This document shows, piece after piece, positions 26,653-34,275 of a stretch of 64,000 bases of DNA (position 1 is the stretch's first letter; each line of letters begins with the position of its first letter). Origin of the DNA: Paraburkholderia rhizosphaerae (lineage in GTDB: Bacteria > Pseudomonadota > Gammaproteobacteria > Burkholderiales > Burkholderiaceae); the NCBI RefSeq assembly GCF_004366595.1, contig NZ_SORE01000024.1, positions 1-64,000 on the forward strand. Reading direction: 5' to 3'. The position numbers were made by a program, and so were the translations under genes. Under the pieces are notes generated by a model. It ran no database searches. It was given only the letters and a program-made list of their open reading frames with translations, and was not told the origin of the DNA.

Positions 26653-27711
26653 TCACCGGCCGATCAGGATGGAGTCCGGGGCCTGGCGATGTTGTGAGCG
26701 ATATTCGGTTGGCGAGACGAGCATCCGCTTGCGGAAAATCTTGGCGAGGCGGTCGCCGTTGGCCATGCCGATGCGGCGCGCGATCTTGTCGACCGGCAAG
26801 TCCGTTTCGATCAGCAGGCGGCACACCATGTCGAGGCGTGCACGCAGCAGATAGTCGGACGGCGTCATGCCGATTTCGTCCTTGAAGCGGCGCTGATAGT
26901 TGCGCTCGCTCATCGCCGCGACCTGCGCGGCATCGGCCACCGAGATGGGCCGCTCGCAGTTGTCCTTGAGCCAGCGAGCCGACGCGCGGACCTTGTCCTG
27001 CACGCTGGTCACGCCGCCTTCGGCGAGTAGCAACGCGAGCTTGACGCGGGCACCTGGCAACAGCTGTTCGCCGACTTCGCGCGCGACGTCATGACCGAGG
27101 TCGTACTTGACGAGCATCAGCGCGCTCGCCATCGACGAAAAGCAATCGTCGTCGCTGTCGACGGTGCGCTGGCCGCCGAAGCCGGACCGGTCAGCGGCAC
27201 GCATCGAGCCGGACGCAGCCGCGGCGGCGCGCGACAACGGCGCACCGGCGAACAGTTTGTCGGTGTAGCCAAAGCGCGTACGGCCCAGCAACATTTTCTC
27301 GAGCGATGGATGAGGCGCGCCCTCACCGCCTACGACGAACAGCGCGTCGTAGTTCTGGTACTGGCGCACGTCGAACGGGTCGGTCCACAGTTGCACCGAC
27401 GACGAACACGGCACGCTGCCGCCCGCGATCGACAGCATCCTGATCGTGTAGATCGAACCCGCCGCGCCTTTGGCGACGCTCAGCTGGTTTGCGTCCTTTG
27501 CGGCGGCCAGCTGGTTCGCCTTGTTGAATACCGCGGCGACGATGCCCGCGCGCAACAGCGAGAAGCCTTCGAACAAAACAATACCGATCTGGCGGGCGGG
27601 ACGCCGCGTCACCGTTTCCGGATCGATGCTATCGGCTGAAATCGTTTCCGCTTCTTTTACAAAGTGGCCAACAATGCTGTCTGACTGTTCAGGTTGTGCA
27701 ACATACGGCAT
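26653..27711 (-). CDS. DJ-1/AraC-type transcriptional regulator beside the EPS operon
   Basis: A protein of 352 residues. Residues 40-240 resemble the GlxA DJ-1/PfpI fold (QIGIVLFEGFSLLRAGIVAA; later DALFVVGGEG), but the nucleophile-elbow cysteine is missing and an alanine-rich segment (LSRAAAAAS) stands near that point. Residues 255-345 are an AraC double HTH (VADAAQVAAMSERNYQRRF, then IARRIGMANGDRLAKIFRKR). It ends 66 bases before wza on the same strand and is the obvious candidate local regulator of the EPS operon, perhaps transcribed with it. A GAGGAAACG ribosome site precedes the start. Confidence 0.82.
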   Translation of the reverse strand: MPYVAQPEQSDSIVGHFVKEAETISADSIDPETVTRRPARQIGIVLFEGFSLLRAGIVAAVFNKANQLAAAKDANQLSVAKGAAGSIYTIRMLSIAGGSVPCSSSVQLWTDPFDVRQYQNYDALFVVGGEGAPHPSLEKMLLGRTRFGYTDKLFAGAPLSRAAAAASGSMRAADRSGFGGQRTVDSDDDCFSSMASALMLVKYDLGHDVAREVGEQLLPGARVKLALLLAEGGVTSVQDKVRASARWLKDNCERPISVADAAQVAAMSERNYQRRFKDEIGMTPSDYLLRARLDMVCRLLIETDLPVDKIARRIGMANGDRLAKIFRKRMLVSPTEYRSQHRQAPDSILIGR

Positions 27712-27713
27712 TT

Positions 27714-27733
27714 CGTTTCCTCAGAAACGTTTC
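27714..27733. promoter_or_regulatory. Overlapping GAAACG palindromes at the regulator start
   Basis: CGTTTC-CTCA-GAAACG is an inverted repeat, and its right arm continues into the perfect palindrome GAAACGTTTC. The three half-sites lie immediately upstream of the DJ-1/AraC regulator ATG and overlap its ribosome site. The central-CpG palindrome is LacI/PurR-like in form. Repressor or self-regulatory binding is inference. Confidence 0.45.
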
Positions 27734-27771
27734 CCCGGAATGTCATCAGTTTTTTTAATGGTTGCTCTGCT

Positions 27772-28185
27772 TCACACCTGGCCGAGTCGCCTTTGCCTGT
27801 CATCGGGCGGACTCATTGCCTTTGTTTGTCCGTTGCTCGCACGGCCGTAGGCCGCCGGCTTCAACCGTGCAGGGTCGATATTGTCGATACAGCGCGCGTT
27901 GACTGCAACCATCTCCGCACCGTCCGGCATCTCGCTATAAAAAAAAGTCTCGTCACCGCAGACCGCGCAGACCTGGTACTTGCTCGCCCGCTTGTAGAAC
28001 GGGTACCCGTGCGTACCGCCGTCGCCCGCGGTCAGTTGAAACCGCTCGAGCGGCGCGAACCAGAAAATCAGTCCGCGCTTCCTGCAGGTCGAGCAGTTGC
28101 ACGCGATCGTCTGGTCCAGATCGAGATCGATGGTGAAGCGCACGGCGCCACAACGACAACCGCCCGCGTAGTGTTGCTGTGCCAT
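27772..28185 (-). CDS. GFA-family (glutathione-dependent formaldehyde-activating-like) zinc protein
   Basis: A protein of 137 residues starting at MAQQHYAGGCRCGAVRF, with AGAGAGGA upstream; a much longer frame shadows the divergent GT. Zinc-ligand cysteines are in CRCG, CNCSTC and CAVCGDE, the Mss4-like fold of the family. Many GFA members have no proven formaldehyde role, so activity is left open. It lies 60 bases upstream of the DJ-1/AraC regulator on the same strand. Confidence 0.85.
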   Translation of the reverse strand: MAQQHYAGGCRCGAVRFTIDLDLDQTIACNCSTCRKRGLIFWFAPLERFQLTAGDGGTHGYPFYKRASKYQVCAVCGDETFFYSEMPDGAEMVAVNARCIDNIDPARLKPAAYGRASNGQTKAMSPPDDRQRRLGQV

Positions 28186-28542
28186 TCCTCTCTTCCTTAT
28201 TGCATGAACGCGCCGCGCGTCACGGACGATGCGGTAACCGGTGAGTGCCGCCGCAACGTCGAGCCCGGCTCGATATCCAGGACAAACAGCGCACTCATTC
28301 GCCGTGTGACGCGATGCCGTTCTTCCGCGCCATCTACGCTTCCGGTTCCTAAGCACGCGCAGTATCGGGAATAACAAATTGCACACGGCGGGACAGCACG
28401 AACTTACGCAATGAATCCCGAAGGGTATATGGCTAGCATAAAGATTGGCGGCGCACGGCGATATCCTGTCGGGTCGCGGTGAGATGGGCCGGGCAAGATG
28501 CCGTTCGCACAATGCGTCTTGCGTCGCACATCGCGAGGTCCG
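28186..28542. other. Divergent intergenic region between GFA and wcaI-like genes
   Basis: No gene or clear fragment is seen in this 357-base gap. It should hold the promoters of both flanking genes. TATATGGCTAGCATAAAG about 100 bases before the GT has possible -10 character, but no matching -35 was convincing. Confidence 0.5.
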
Positions 28543-29823
28543 ATGAAGATTCTTGTTTATGGCATCAACTACGCGCCTGAACTCACAGGGATCGGCCGCT
28601 ATACCGGCGACATGGCTGCATCGCTCGCAGCTGCCGGCCACGATGTGCGCGTGGTGTGCGCGCCGCCCTATTACCCCGCATGGAAGGTCTCGCCCGGCTT
28701 TTCGTCGTCGCGCTACGCGAAGGAGCACAGTGAAGGCGTGCGCGTGTGGCGTGCTCCGCTGTGGGTGCCGGCCCGGCCCAAGGGCGCGCGCCGCCTGCTG
28801 CACCTCGCGAGCTTCGCACTCTCCAGCTTTCCGGTCATGCTGCGCCACGTGTTCTGGCGGCCGAAGGCCGTGCTCTGTATCGCGCCGAGCCTGCTGAACG
28901 CACCGGCCGGCTGGCTCGTCGCACAGCTTACCGGCGCCCACGCGTGGCTTCACGTACAGGACTACGAAGTCGACGCGGCGTTCAAGCTCGGCATGCTCAA
29001 GGGCAACTGGCGCAAGCGCATGGCCCTTGCGATTGAACGCGGTCTGCTGCGTCGCTTCGATACCGTCTCGACAATTTCGGCCAAGATGATCGAACACGCG
29101 CTGAACAAAGGCGTCGCCCGCGACAAGGTCGTCCATTTCGCGAACTGGGTCGATACGTCGGCGATCCATCCGCTCAACATCCAGGACAGAGCGAAGGTGC
29201 CGCTCAGGGATGAACTCGAGATTCCCGCCGATGCGACCGTCGTGTTGTACTCCGGCAATATGGGCGCCAAGCAGGGACTCGAGGTGCTCGCGACCGCGGC
29301 GGCCACGCTTGCCGCGCGCCGCGACCTGGTCTTCGTGTTCTGCGGCGCAGGTCCGGCTAAAGATGGCCTGACTGCCATTTGCGGCGATCTGCCGAACACG
29401 CGCTTCATTCCATTGCAGCCGATGGAGAGGCTCAACGAACTGCTGAACCTCGCCGACATACACGCGCTGCCGCAGCGCGCCGATGCTGCCGACCTCGTGA
29501 TGCCGTCCAAGCTGACCGGCATGCTCGCAAGCGGCCGTCCGGTGATCGCGATGGCTCACGAGGGCACCGAGCTGTTCGACACGGTTGCGCCACGCGGCGT
29601 GGTCGTGCCGCCCGAAGCGCTCGAACCGCTGGTTGCCGCAATCGAAGCGCTCGCGGCTGATCCGGCACGGCGCGAACAGCTGGGCCGCGCCGGTCGCGAC
29701 TATGCGCTCGCGGTGCTGTCGCGCGAAAGCGTGCTCGGCGAGTTCGAGTCGACGCTGCGCCTGCGCTGCGCGGATACCGAACCGGTGAGTAGCGCGCTCG
29801 GACTGCGTCAGCGCGATCTCTGA
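28543..29823 (+). CDS. wcaI: WcaI-like glycosyltransferase (putative fucosyltransferase)
   Basis: A protein of 426 residues starting at MKILVYGINYAPELTGIGRY, a segment diagnostic of the WcaI family, with a GAGG site upstream. The donor half has VVLYSGNMGAKQGLEVLATA and DLVMPSKLTGMLASGRPVIA. In the E. coli colanic acid cluster WcaI is a predicted fucosyltransferase and lies next to gmm. Here too a gmm homologue follows, 122 bases on. It probably uses the GDP-L-fucose made by the gmd-fcl pair 20 kb away. Donor use is inferred, not shown. Confidence 0.85.
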   Translation: MKILVYGINYAPELTGIGRYTGDMAASLAAAGHDVRVVCAPPYYPAWKVSPGFSSSRYAKEHSEGVRVWRAPLWVPARPKGARRLLHLASFALSSFPVMLRHVFWRPKAVLCIAPSLLNAPAGWLVAQLTGAHAWLHVQDYEVDAAFKLGMLKGNWRKRMALAIERGLLRRFDTVSTISAKMIEHALNKGVARDKVVHFANWVDTSAIHPLNIQDRAKVPLRDELEIPADATVVLYSGNMGAKQGLEVLATAAATLAARRDLVFVFCGAGPAKDGLTAICGDLPNTRFIPLQPMERLNELLNLADIHALPQRADAADLVMPSKLTGMLASGRPVIAMAHEGTELFDTVAPRGVVVPPEALEPLVAAIEALAADPARREQLGRAGRDYALAVLSRESVLGEFESTLRLRCADTEPVSSALGLRQRDL

Positions 29824-29945
29824 TTCACCGCTTCACCGCCCCATTCACGATCGCGATGAACTTCACGATCGCCGGTGTTGACGATCCCGGACTCTTTACC
29901 GGAGACCGGGGTTGCGCCACGCCCCGCCCCCAACAAGGAGCCCCT

Positions 29946-30413
29946 GTGGCAAAACTAGACAATACGGAATTCCTGAGCGTCGTCTCGAACACACCGCTGA
30001 TCGCACTGGATCTGATCCTACATGACGAGCAAGACTGCTATCTGCTGGGACGACGCGTGAACCGGCCTGCACGCGGTGTCTGGTTTGTGCCCGGTGGCCG
30101 GGTACGCAAGGACGAACGTCTCGACGACGCGTTCGCTCGCCTGACGCAAGAAGAGCTGGGCCTGCACGGCGTGGATCGCTCGGAGGCGGAACTGATCGGC
30201 GTCTATGAGCACTTCTACGACGACAACTTCAGTGGCAAGGACGGCATATCGACGCACTATGTGGTGCTCGGCTACCGCATCCGCTTGACGCAGCGCCTCG
30301 CGCACCTGCCGCTCGACCAGCACTCGGACTACCGCTGGGCGAGTGCCGAGGATATTGCGCTCGACGAATCGGTTCATCACAACAGCCGCGCCTACTTTGT
30401 GACGGGAAGTTGA
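29946..30413 (+). CDS. gmm: GDP-mannose mannosyl hydrolase, atypical Nudix
   Basis: A protein of 155 residues from a GTG start with AAGGAG five bases upstream; the longer ATG frame from 29856 lacks support. The Nudix-like stretch at residues 50-73 (GGRVRKDERLDDAFARLTQE) has the leucine substitution for the first REU glutamate that distinguishes GDP-mannose hydrolases from other Nudix enzymes. It hydrolyses GDP-mannose, and in relatives other GDP-sugars, to GDP and sugar, setting the GDP-sugar pool for EPS. It is paired with the wcaI-like gene. Confidence 0.92.
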   Translation: MAKLDNTEFLSVVSNTPLIALDLILHDEQDCYLLGRRVNRPARGVWFVPGGRVRKDERLDDAFARLTQEELGLHGVDRSEAELIGVYEHFYDDNFSGKDGISTHYVVLGYRIRLTQRLAHLPLDQHSDYRWASAEDIALDESVHHNSRAYFVTGS

Positions 30414-30434
30414 CCATATTGAAGCGCATGGCCG

Positions 30435-30456
30435 AATTCGGACGGAAGTCCGAATT
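30435..30456 (+). terminator. Stem-loop with GGAA tetraloop after gmm
   Basis: AATTCGGAC and GTCCGAATT form a perfect nine-pair stem closed by GGAA, a GNRA-class tetraloop, 21 bases after the gmm stop. No T-run follows, so it is either a weak terminator or a 3'-end stability structure for the wcaI-gmm transcript. Confidence 0.5.
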
Positions 30457-30589
30457 GGCGGGTGAGCTCCGGCGGGTGACCTCTTTACGGATGCGCTTTC
30501 CGGTCGCTGCGATGGTTTGCCATCCGACGCTCACGTCGCTCGAATGGCGTCGATGGTTGCACTCGCAATTGCTTGATCGCTAATCGATG

Positions 30590-30745
30590 TTTGACCGCCG
30601 GCGTGCAGGCCAATGGCACAAGTTTTTGCGACTATCGATAACGGCAAAAAAAATAAAGCGCAAAAAATTAATCCGGCTATAGATAAAAAATCGATAATAA
30701 AAAATTAATCAGTGAATTTTCGCGCAAACACAGATTGGCGCGAAT
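30590..30745. other. A+T-rich island with direct repeats beyond the EPS locus
   Basis: This stretch is strikingly A+T-rich against the high-GC background. AAAAAATTAATC occurs twice, 37 bases apart, together with repeated ATCGATA-type words. It separates the gmm end from the LysR gene stop. The 170 bases before it hold no gene. It could be a nucleoid-protein (H-NS-like) target, a junction scar or the end of a transferred segment. Confidence 0.5.
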
Positions 30746-31636
30746 TCACGATGCCTTCGCCACTGCCGCAAATGCGGCCGCCTGCGCGGAGTGCTGACGC
30801 GTCCACAACACCAGCCACAACGCAGATCGCGCGCCTTTTTCCTTGATGGGTCTGTACACGACGCCATTCGCGCCGACACTGCGTAGCGATTCCGGCACGA
30901 CCGCGACACCGAGCCCCGCTGCGACCAGTCCGAGGATGGTCGCCATCGCGTGCGCTTCCTGCGCAACGGTCGGCGCAAACCCCGCCTGTCGGCACAGCGT
31001 GATGATCTGGTCATACACGCCTGTCCCGCTTTCGCGCGGGTACATCACAAATGGTTCTTCCGCGAGCGTGCTGATCGGCAGCGGCCTCGCGACGCCGGCC
31101 AGCCGATGCTGGGCAGGCAAGGCGACGACCAGCGAGTCCTCGAGCAGACACGTTGCGCGTAAAGTGGGAGGGAGATCGGGGGCCAGCACGCTGCGCACAA
31201 TCGCGACGTCGAGCCGCTGTTCGAGCAGTGCCGCGAGTTGCTCTCGTGTGGTGAGTTCCTCGATACGCAGCCGCACGCCGGGAAAACGCTGCCGGTACGA
31301 GAGGATTAAACGCGGTATCACCACGGTGAATGCGGCCGACCCGGTCAATCCGACGCGCAGTTCGCCAATTTCCCCGCGTTGTGCTCGTGCCGCCACGGTC
31401 GACGTCCGCTCGGCTTGTGCGAGTAGCGCACGTGCTTCGGGCAGTAGCGCCTTGCCGGCCGGCGTCAGTTCCACACGCCGGTTGCTGCGCTCGAACAGTC
31501 GCGCGCCCAACTCCTGTTCGAGTACGCGGATTTGCTGGCTCAGCGGCGGCTGCGCGATGTTCAGAGCCAACGCGGCGCGGCCGAAATGCAGTGTTTCGGC
31601 AAGCACGACAAAGTAGCGAATGCGGCGCAAATCCAT
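30746..31636 (-). CDS. LysR-family transcriptional regulator
   Basis: A protein of 296 residues starting at MDLRRIRYFVVLAETLHFGR; a methionine three codons earlier is possible and neither has a clear ribosome site. The winged HTH covers residues 1-60 (AALALNIAQPPLSQQIRVLE), followed by a periplasmic-binding-like ligand domain (GELRVGLTGSAAFTVVIPRL). It is most like CatR/BenM-type regulators of aromatic catabolism. It is divergent from the glutathione transferase-cupin operon across a gap that holds a decayed second LysR fragment. Confidence 0.85.
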   Translation of the reverse strand: MDLRRIRYFVVLAETLHFGRAALALNIAQPPLSQQIRVLEQELGARLFERSNRRVELTPAGKALLPEARALLAQAERTSTVAARAQRGEIGELRVGLTGSAAFTVVIPRLILSYRQRFPGVRLRIEELTTREQLAALLEQRLDVAIVRSVLAPDLPPTLRATCLLEDSLVVALPAQHRLAGVARPLPISTLAEEPFVMYPRESGTGVYDQIITLCRQAGFAPTVAQEAHAMATILGLVAAGLGVAVVPESLRSVGANGVVYRPIKEKGARSALWLVLWTRQHSAQAAAFAAVAKAS

Positions 31637-31734
31637 GATACGCATTATGTACCAGTTACGGCCGGATCAATATGGGATGTGCATCGTCCCCACCTGCGCA
31701 TTTGACGGATATGCCGTCGCGACGCAAAGCCTTT

Positions 31735-31932
31735 TCACTTGCGCATCGGGAGTGTCCGAGCCCGCGATTCGACTTTCTCGGGCGGACAATATCCGCGAAG
31801 CCATCCGATGAAGATGTCCAGCGTCTCCCGATTGATCGGCTCGACGTTATTGGAAATGAAATAACCGTTGTCGTTTTGCAGACCATGCGGCATCGGCACC
31901 ACCAGCCGTTTGCTGGCCAGTTCGTCGGGGTA
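31735..31932 (-). pseudogene. C-terminal remnant of a second LysR-type regulator
   Basis: Between the LysR gene and the glutathione transferase, an open stretch of 65 codons on the minus strand reads like the end of a GcvA-type LysR effector domain: DELASKRLVVPMPHGLQ, GYFISNNVEPINRETLDIFI, then a final WLRG segment and stop. A stop codon lies immediately upstream in frame and no N-terminal HTH exists, since the space is taken by the next gene's promoter. It is a truncated regulator, plausibly once the control gene of the GST operon. Family assignment is by eye. Confidence 0.6.
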
Positions 31933-32011
31933 CTATCCGGTGCGCGCATGCGCCGGTCCCGCTCATGATTCGGAGCGGCGCACAATCACGTAAAACCTTT
32001 GAGGACGCTCG

Positions 32012-32632
32012 ATGAAGCTCTATTACTCCCCTGGCGCCTGCTCGCTGGCACCGCACATCGTCGCGCGAGAAGCGGGTATCGCGCTGGAACTGGAACAGGT
32101 CAACATCAAAACCAAACGCACCGGGCATGATGCGGATTTCTGGCAGATCAATCCGAAGGGCAGCGTGCCGGTTCTTGAACTGGACACCGGCGAGGTGCTA
32201 ACCGAAGGACCCGCGATCATGCAGTACCTTGCCGACCTGAAGCCGGAGTGCAAACTGGCGCCCGCTAACGGCACGTTGCCGCGCTACCGTCTGCAGGCGT
32301 GGCTCGGCTTTATCAACTCCGAGGTGCACAAGAGCTACTCGCCGCTGTTTCAGCTTTCGACGCCAGAGGGCACCCGCTCGGAGCGACGCGCGGCATTGCA
32401 CAAACACTATGCGTTGCTGGAACGGCAACTCGCGGTGCAGCCGTGGTTGAACGGCGATGACTTCTCCGCCGCGGACGCGTATTTGTTTACCGTGACCAAT
32501 TGGGCAAGCTACGTCCACCTGGACATATCGCCGTACAGTGCGATCGTGGCGTTCCAGCAACGTGTGGCCGAACGGCCGCACGTTCAGGCTGCGATGGACG
32601 CAGAAGGTCTCACGCACAAACCGGCCGCCTGA
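32012..32632 (+). CDS. gstA: Beta-class glutathione S-transferase
   Basis: A protein of 206 residues. It starts MKLYYSPGACSLAPHIVARE with Cys10, the catalytic cysteine of the bacterial beta class. The cis-proline glutathione site is in NPKGSVPVLEL, followed by the all-alpha C-terminal domain. It conjugates glutathione to electrophiles or acts as a thiol transferase in the cytoplasm. It is followed 23 bases later by a cupin gene, so the two are probably one operon. Confidence 0.9.
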   Translation: MKLYYSPGACSLAPHIVAREAGIALELEQVNIKTKRTGHDADFWQINPKGSVPVLELDTGEVLTEGPAIMQYLADLKPECKLAPANGTLPRYRLQAWLGFINSEVHKSYSPLFQLSTPEGTRSERRAALHKHYALLERQLAVQPWLNGDDFSAADAYLFTVTNWASYVHLDISPYSAIVAFQQRVAERPHVQAAMDAEGLTHKPAA

Positions 32633-32655
32633 CATCGCGGCCAAGGAGAGCAACG

Positions 32656-33138
32656 ATGAACCGACCCGACTTCATCAAACACTGGACTGAACTGGAAGAA
32701 CCAGAAGCGAATTCGTACCCGGGCGATACCGAGCCGATGGGGTTGGACGCGCCGCTTTCCGCCGCACTCGGCATTACAAGAATCGGTATACATCACGTGA
32801 GGCTGCTGCCTGGCCGCAGGACGTCCTATCCGCATGCGGAAAGCACCGAGCAGGAATTTGTGTACGTGCTCGCCGGCACGCCCGATGTCTGGATTGACGG
32901 CGTGCTCCATCCGCTTGCCGAAGGCGAGTGTGTCGCGTTTCCGTCCGGCACCGGCATTTGCCATACGTTCATCAACAACACCAGGAACGAAGTCCGGCTG
33001 ATGGTGATCGGCGAGCGTCCGCGCGACGACAATCGTATTCGCTATCCGCGCAACGAAGCGTACGAACTGACCCGTGCGGATCGTTGGGCGGACTGGCCCG
33101 CGAGGCCGCTCGGCGACCACGATGGAAAGCCTGACTGA
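32656..33138 (+). CDS. Cupin-domain protein
   Basis: A protein of 160 residues with AAGGAGAG upstream. The cupin motifs are clear: the HAESTEQEFVYVLAGTPDVW first motif and FPSGTGICHTFINNT second motif, giving His/Glu ligands for one metal. It is a soluble single-domain protein, similar to proteins often found beside glutathione transferases. Function is unknown; a role in metabolising or sensing the same compound as the neighbouring transferase is inference. Confidence 0.8.
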   Translation: MNRPDFIKHWTELEEPEANSYPGDTEPMGLDAPLSAALGITRIGIHHVRLLPGRRTSYPHAESTEQEFVYVLAGTPDVWIDGVLHPLAEGECVAFPSGTGICHTFINNTRNEVRLMVIGERPRDDNRIRYPRNEAYELTRADRWADWPARPLGDHDGKPD

Positions 33139-33279
33139 CGCCAGCCGGTGACGCAAAGGTTGTCCGCGGCCGCGCATCGCCCCGACTCACGCGACTGCGC
33201 GCCGACGGCGAAAATCTGAATGGCCGCGTGCACTACGTACAATACGGCCTCACTTATTGAAACCACGGGACTCCGTCAT

Positions 33280-33570
33280 ATGGCAATGAAAAAAACCGAC
33301 CTTGAAAAGAACAAGGCCCTCAAGCTGACTCACTCGTTGAACCAATCGCGCTCCGAGCGCTTCGGCAAAGGCGTGGCTGAAACGCCCGTCGATCGGCGCG
33401 AGCAGCGCAAGCTGGATCAGGCCAAAGGTCTCGTGCCGTTTGCGTGCAAGCTCAACGGCGAACTGGTGAAGGAGCTCAATGCGCGCGCGGCCACCCACCC
33501 CGAGGGTATGACCGGACTACTCGACGAGTTGCTGCGACGCGGCCTCGCGGAACATGCCCGCGACGCGTGA
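33280..33570 (+). CDS. Small conserved-looking hypothetical protein
   Basis: A protein of 96 residues. Highly charged, Lys/Glu/Arg-rich N-terminal half, then GLVPFACKLNGELVKELNAR and GMTGLLDELLRRGLAE, a strand-helix-helix pattern reminiscent of ribbon-helix-helix proteins. Two methionines two codons apart are both possible starts. It has its own 141-base upstream gap and no operon partner on this strand. A DNA-binding role is a guess. Confidence 0.6.
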   Translation: MAMKKTDLEKNKALKLTHSLNQSRSERFGKGVAETPVDRREQRKLDQAKGLVPFACKLNGELVKELNARAATHPEGMTGLLDELLRRGLAEHARDA

Positions 33571-33634
33571 AGGCCAGCGCTTGCCGTAACCGATACGACG
33601 GCCCTGTTGAAATGTCCCGAAAGGAAAAGCGCAA

Positions 33635-34123
33635 CTAGGAACGGGACCGCCTGTCGAGATACGCGGCGACCGCCTCAGTCAGCGCGATGTCGTGCAATTC
33701 CTCTGGCGCAGCAAGACGCGCGGCGACAATCTCACGATGATCAAGCCGCAGTTCAGGCGGGCGATCGAGGTGCAGTTCGAAGAAATGCACGCGGTCTTTT
33801 CGTCCGTCCCAGATGCCGGAGAGGCTGCCCGCGGGAAGTAACGCATGCGAAGACAGGCCGATCTCCTCCTCCATTTCGCGCTGCGCCGCTACATCGGGTG
33901 TCTCTCCGGGGTGCACGCCGCCGCCGGGAAAATTCCACTCGGCCCGGTACGATGACTTCACCAGCAACAACGCACGCCCGACGTAGATCGCGACTAGCGC
34001 ACCCTCATGGCTTGGCCGCCGGATGGTCCACCAGATGCGAGCGCAACGGAATGCGACGCGAAATGCCACGCGCCACACGGAGTCGATAAGCCTAGCCAGT
34101 CGCGCTCGCTCAAGGTTCTGCAT
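33635..34123 (-). CDS. Nudix hydrolase
   Basis: A protein of 162 residues starting at MQNLERARLARLI. The canonical Nudix box is present at residues 67-90 (GGGVHPGETPDVAAQREMEE followed by EIGL), with all REUxEExGU residues intact. It therefore hydrolyses a nucleoside diphosphate linked to another group; the substrate is unknown. An Arg/Trp-rich N-terminal 40 residues precede the fold. It is convergent with the small hypothetical gene. The neighbouring 152 bases upstream hold no gene. Confidence 0.85.
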   Translation of the reverse strand: MQNLERARLARLIDSVWRVAFRVAFRCARIWWTIRRPSHEGALVAIYVGRALLLVKSSYRAEWNFPGGGVHPGETPDVAAQREMEEEIGLSSHALLPAGSLSGIWDGRKDRVHFFELHLDRPPELRLDHREIVAARLAAPEELHDIALTEAVAAYLDRRSRS

Positions 34124-34275
34124 GAGTTCTCTTCTTACTTTCTGATGGCCAGAGGATAGTCCAGGTCGCCGCCGTAGTGCGATTTGCGACATGCAACGTC
34201 TGTCGCTACTGCCCGGCAACCGTAGTCTAGCCAGACTCAGCTGGCAATGAGACGTAGCCGTTTCAACACGCTCTG

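Noticed and set aside
7478..27711. Identification of the locus as the cepacian (bce) cluster
   Set aside because: Presence of fcl and the gene order do not fit my memory of bce-I or bce-II; no bceA/bceC-type genes are seen.
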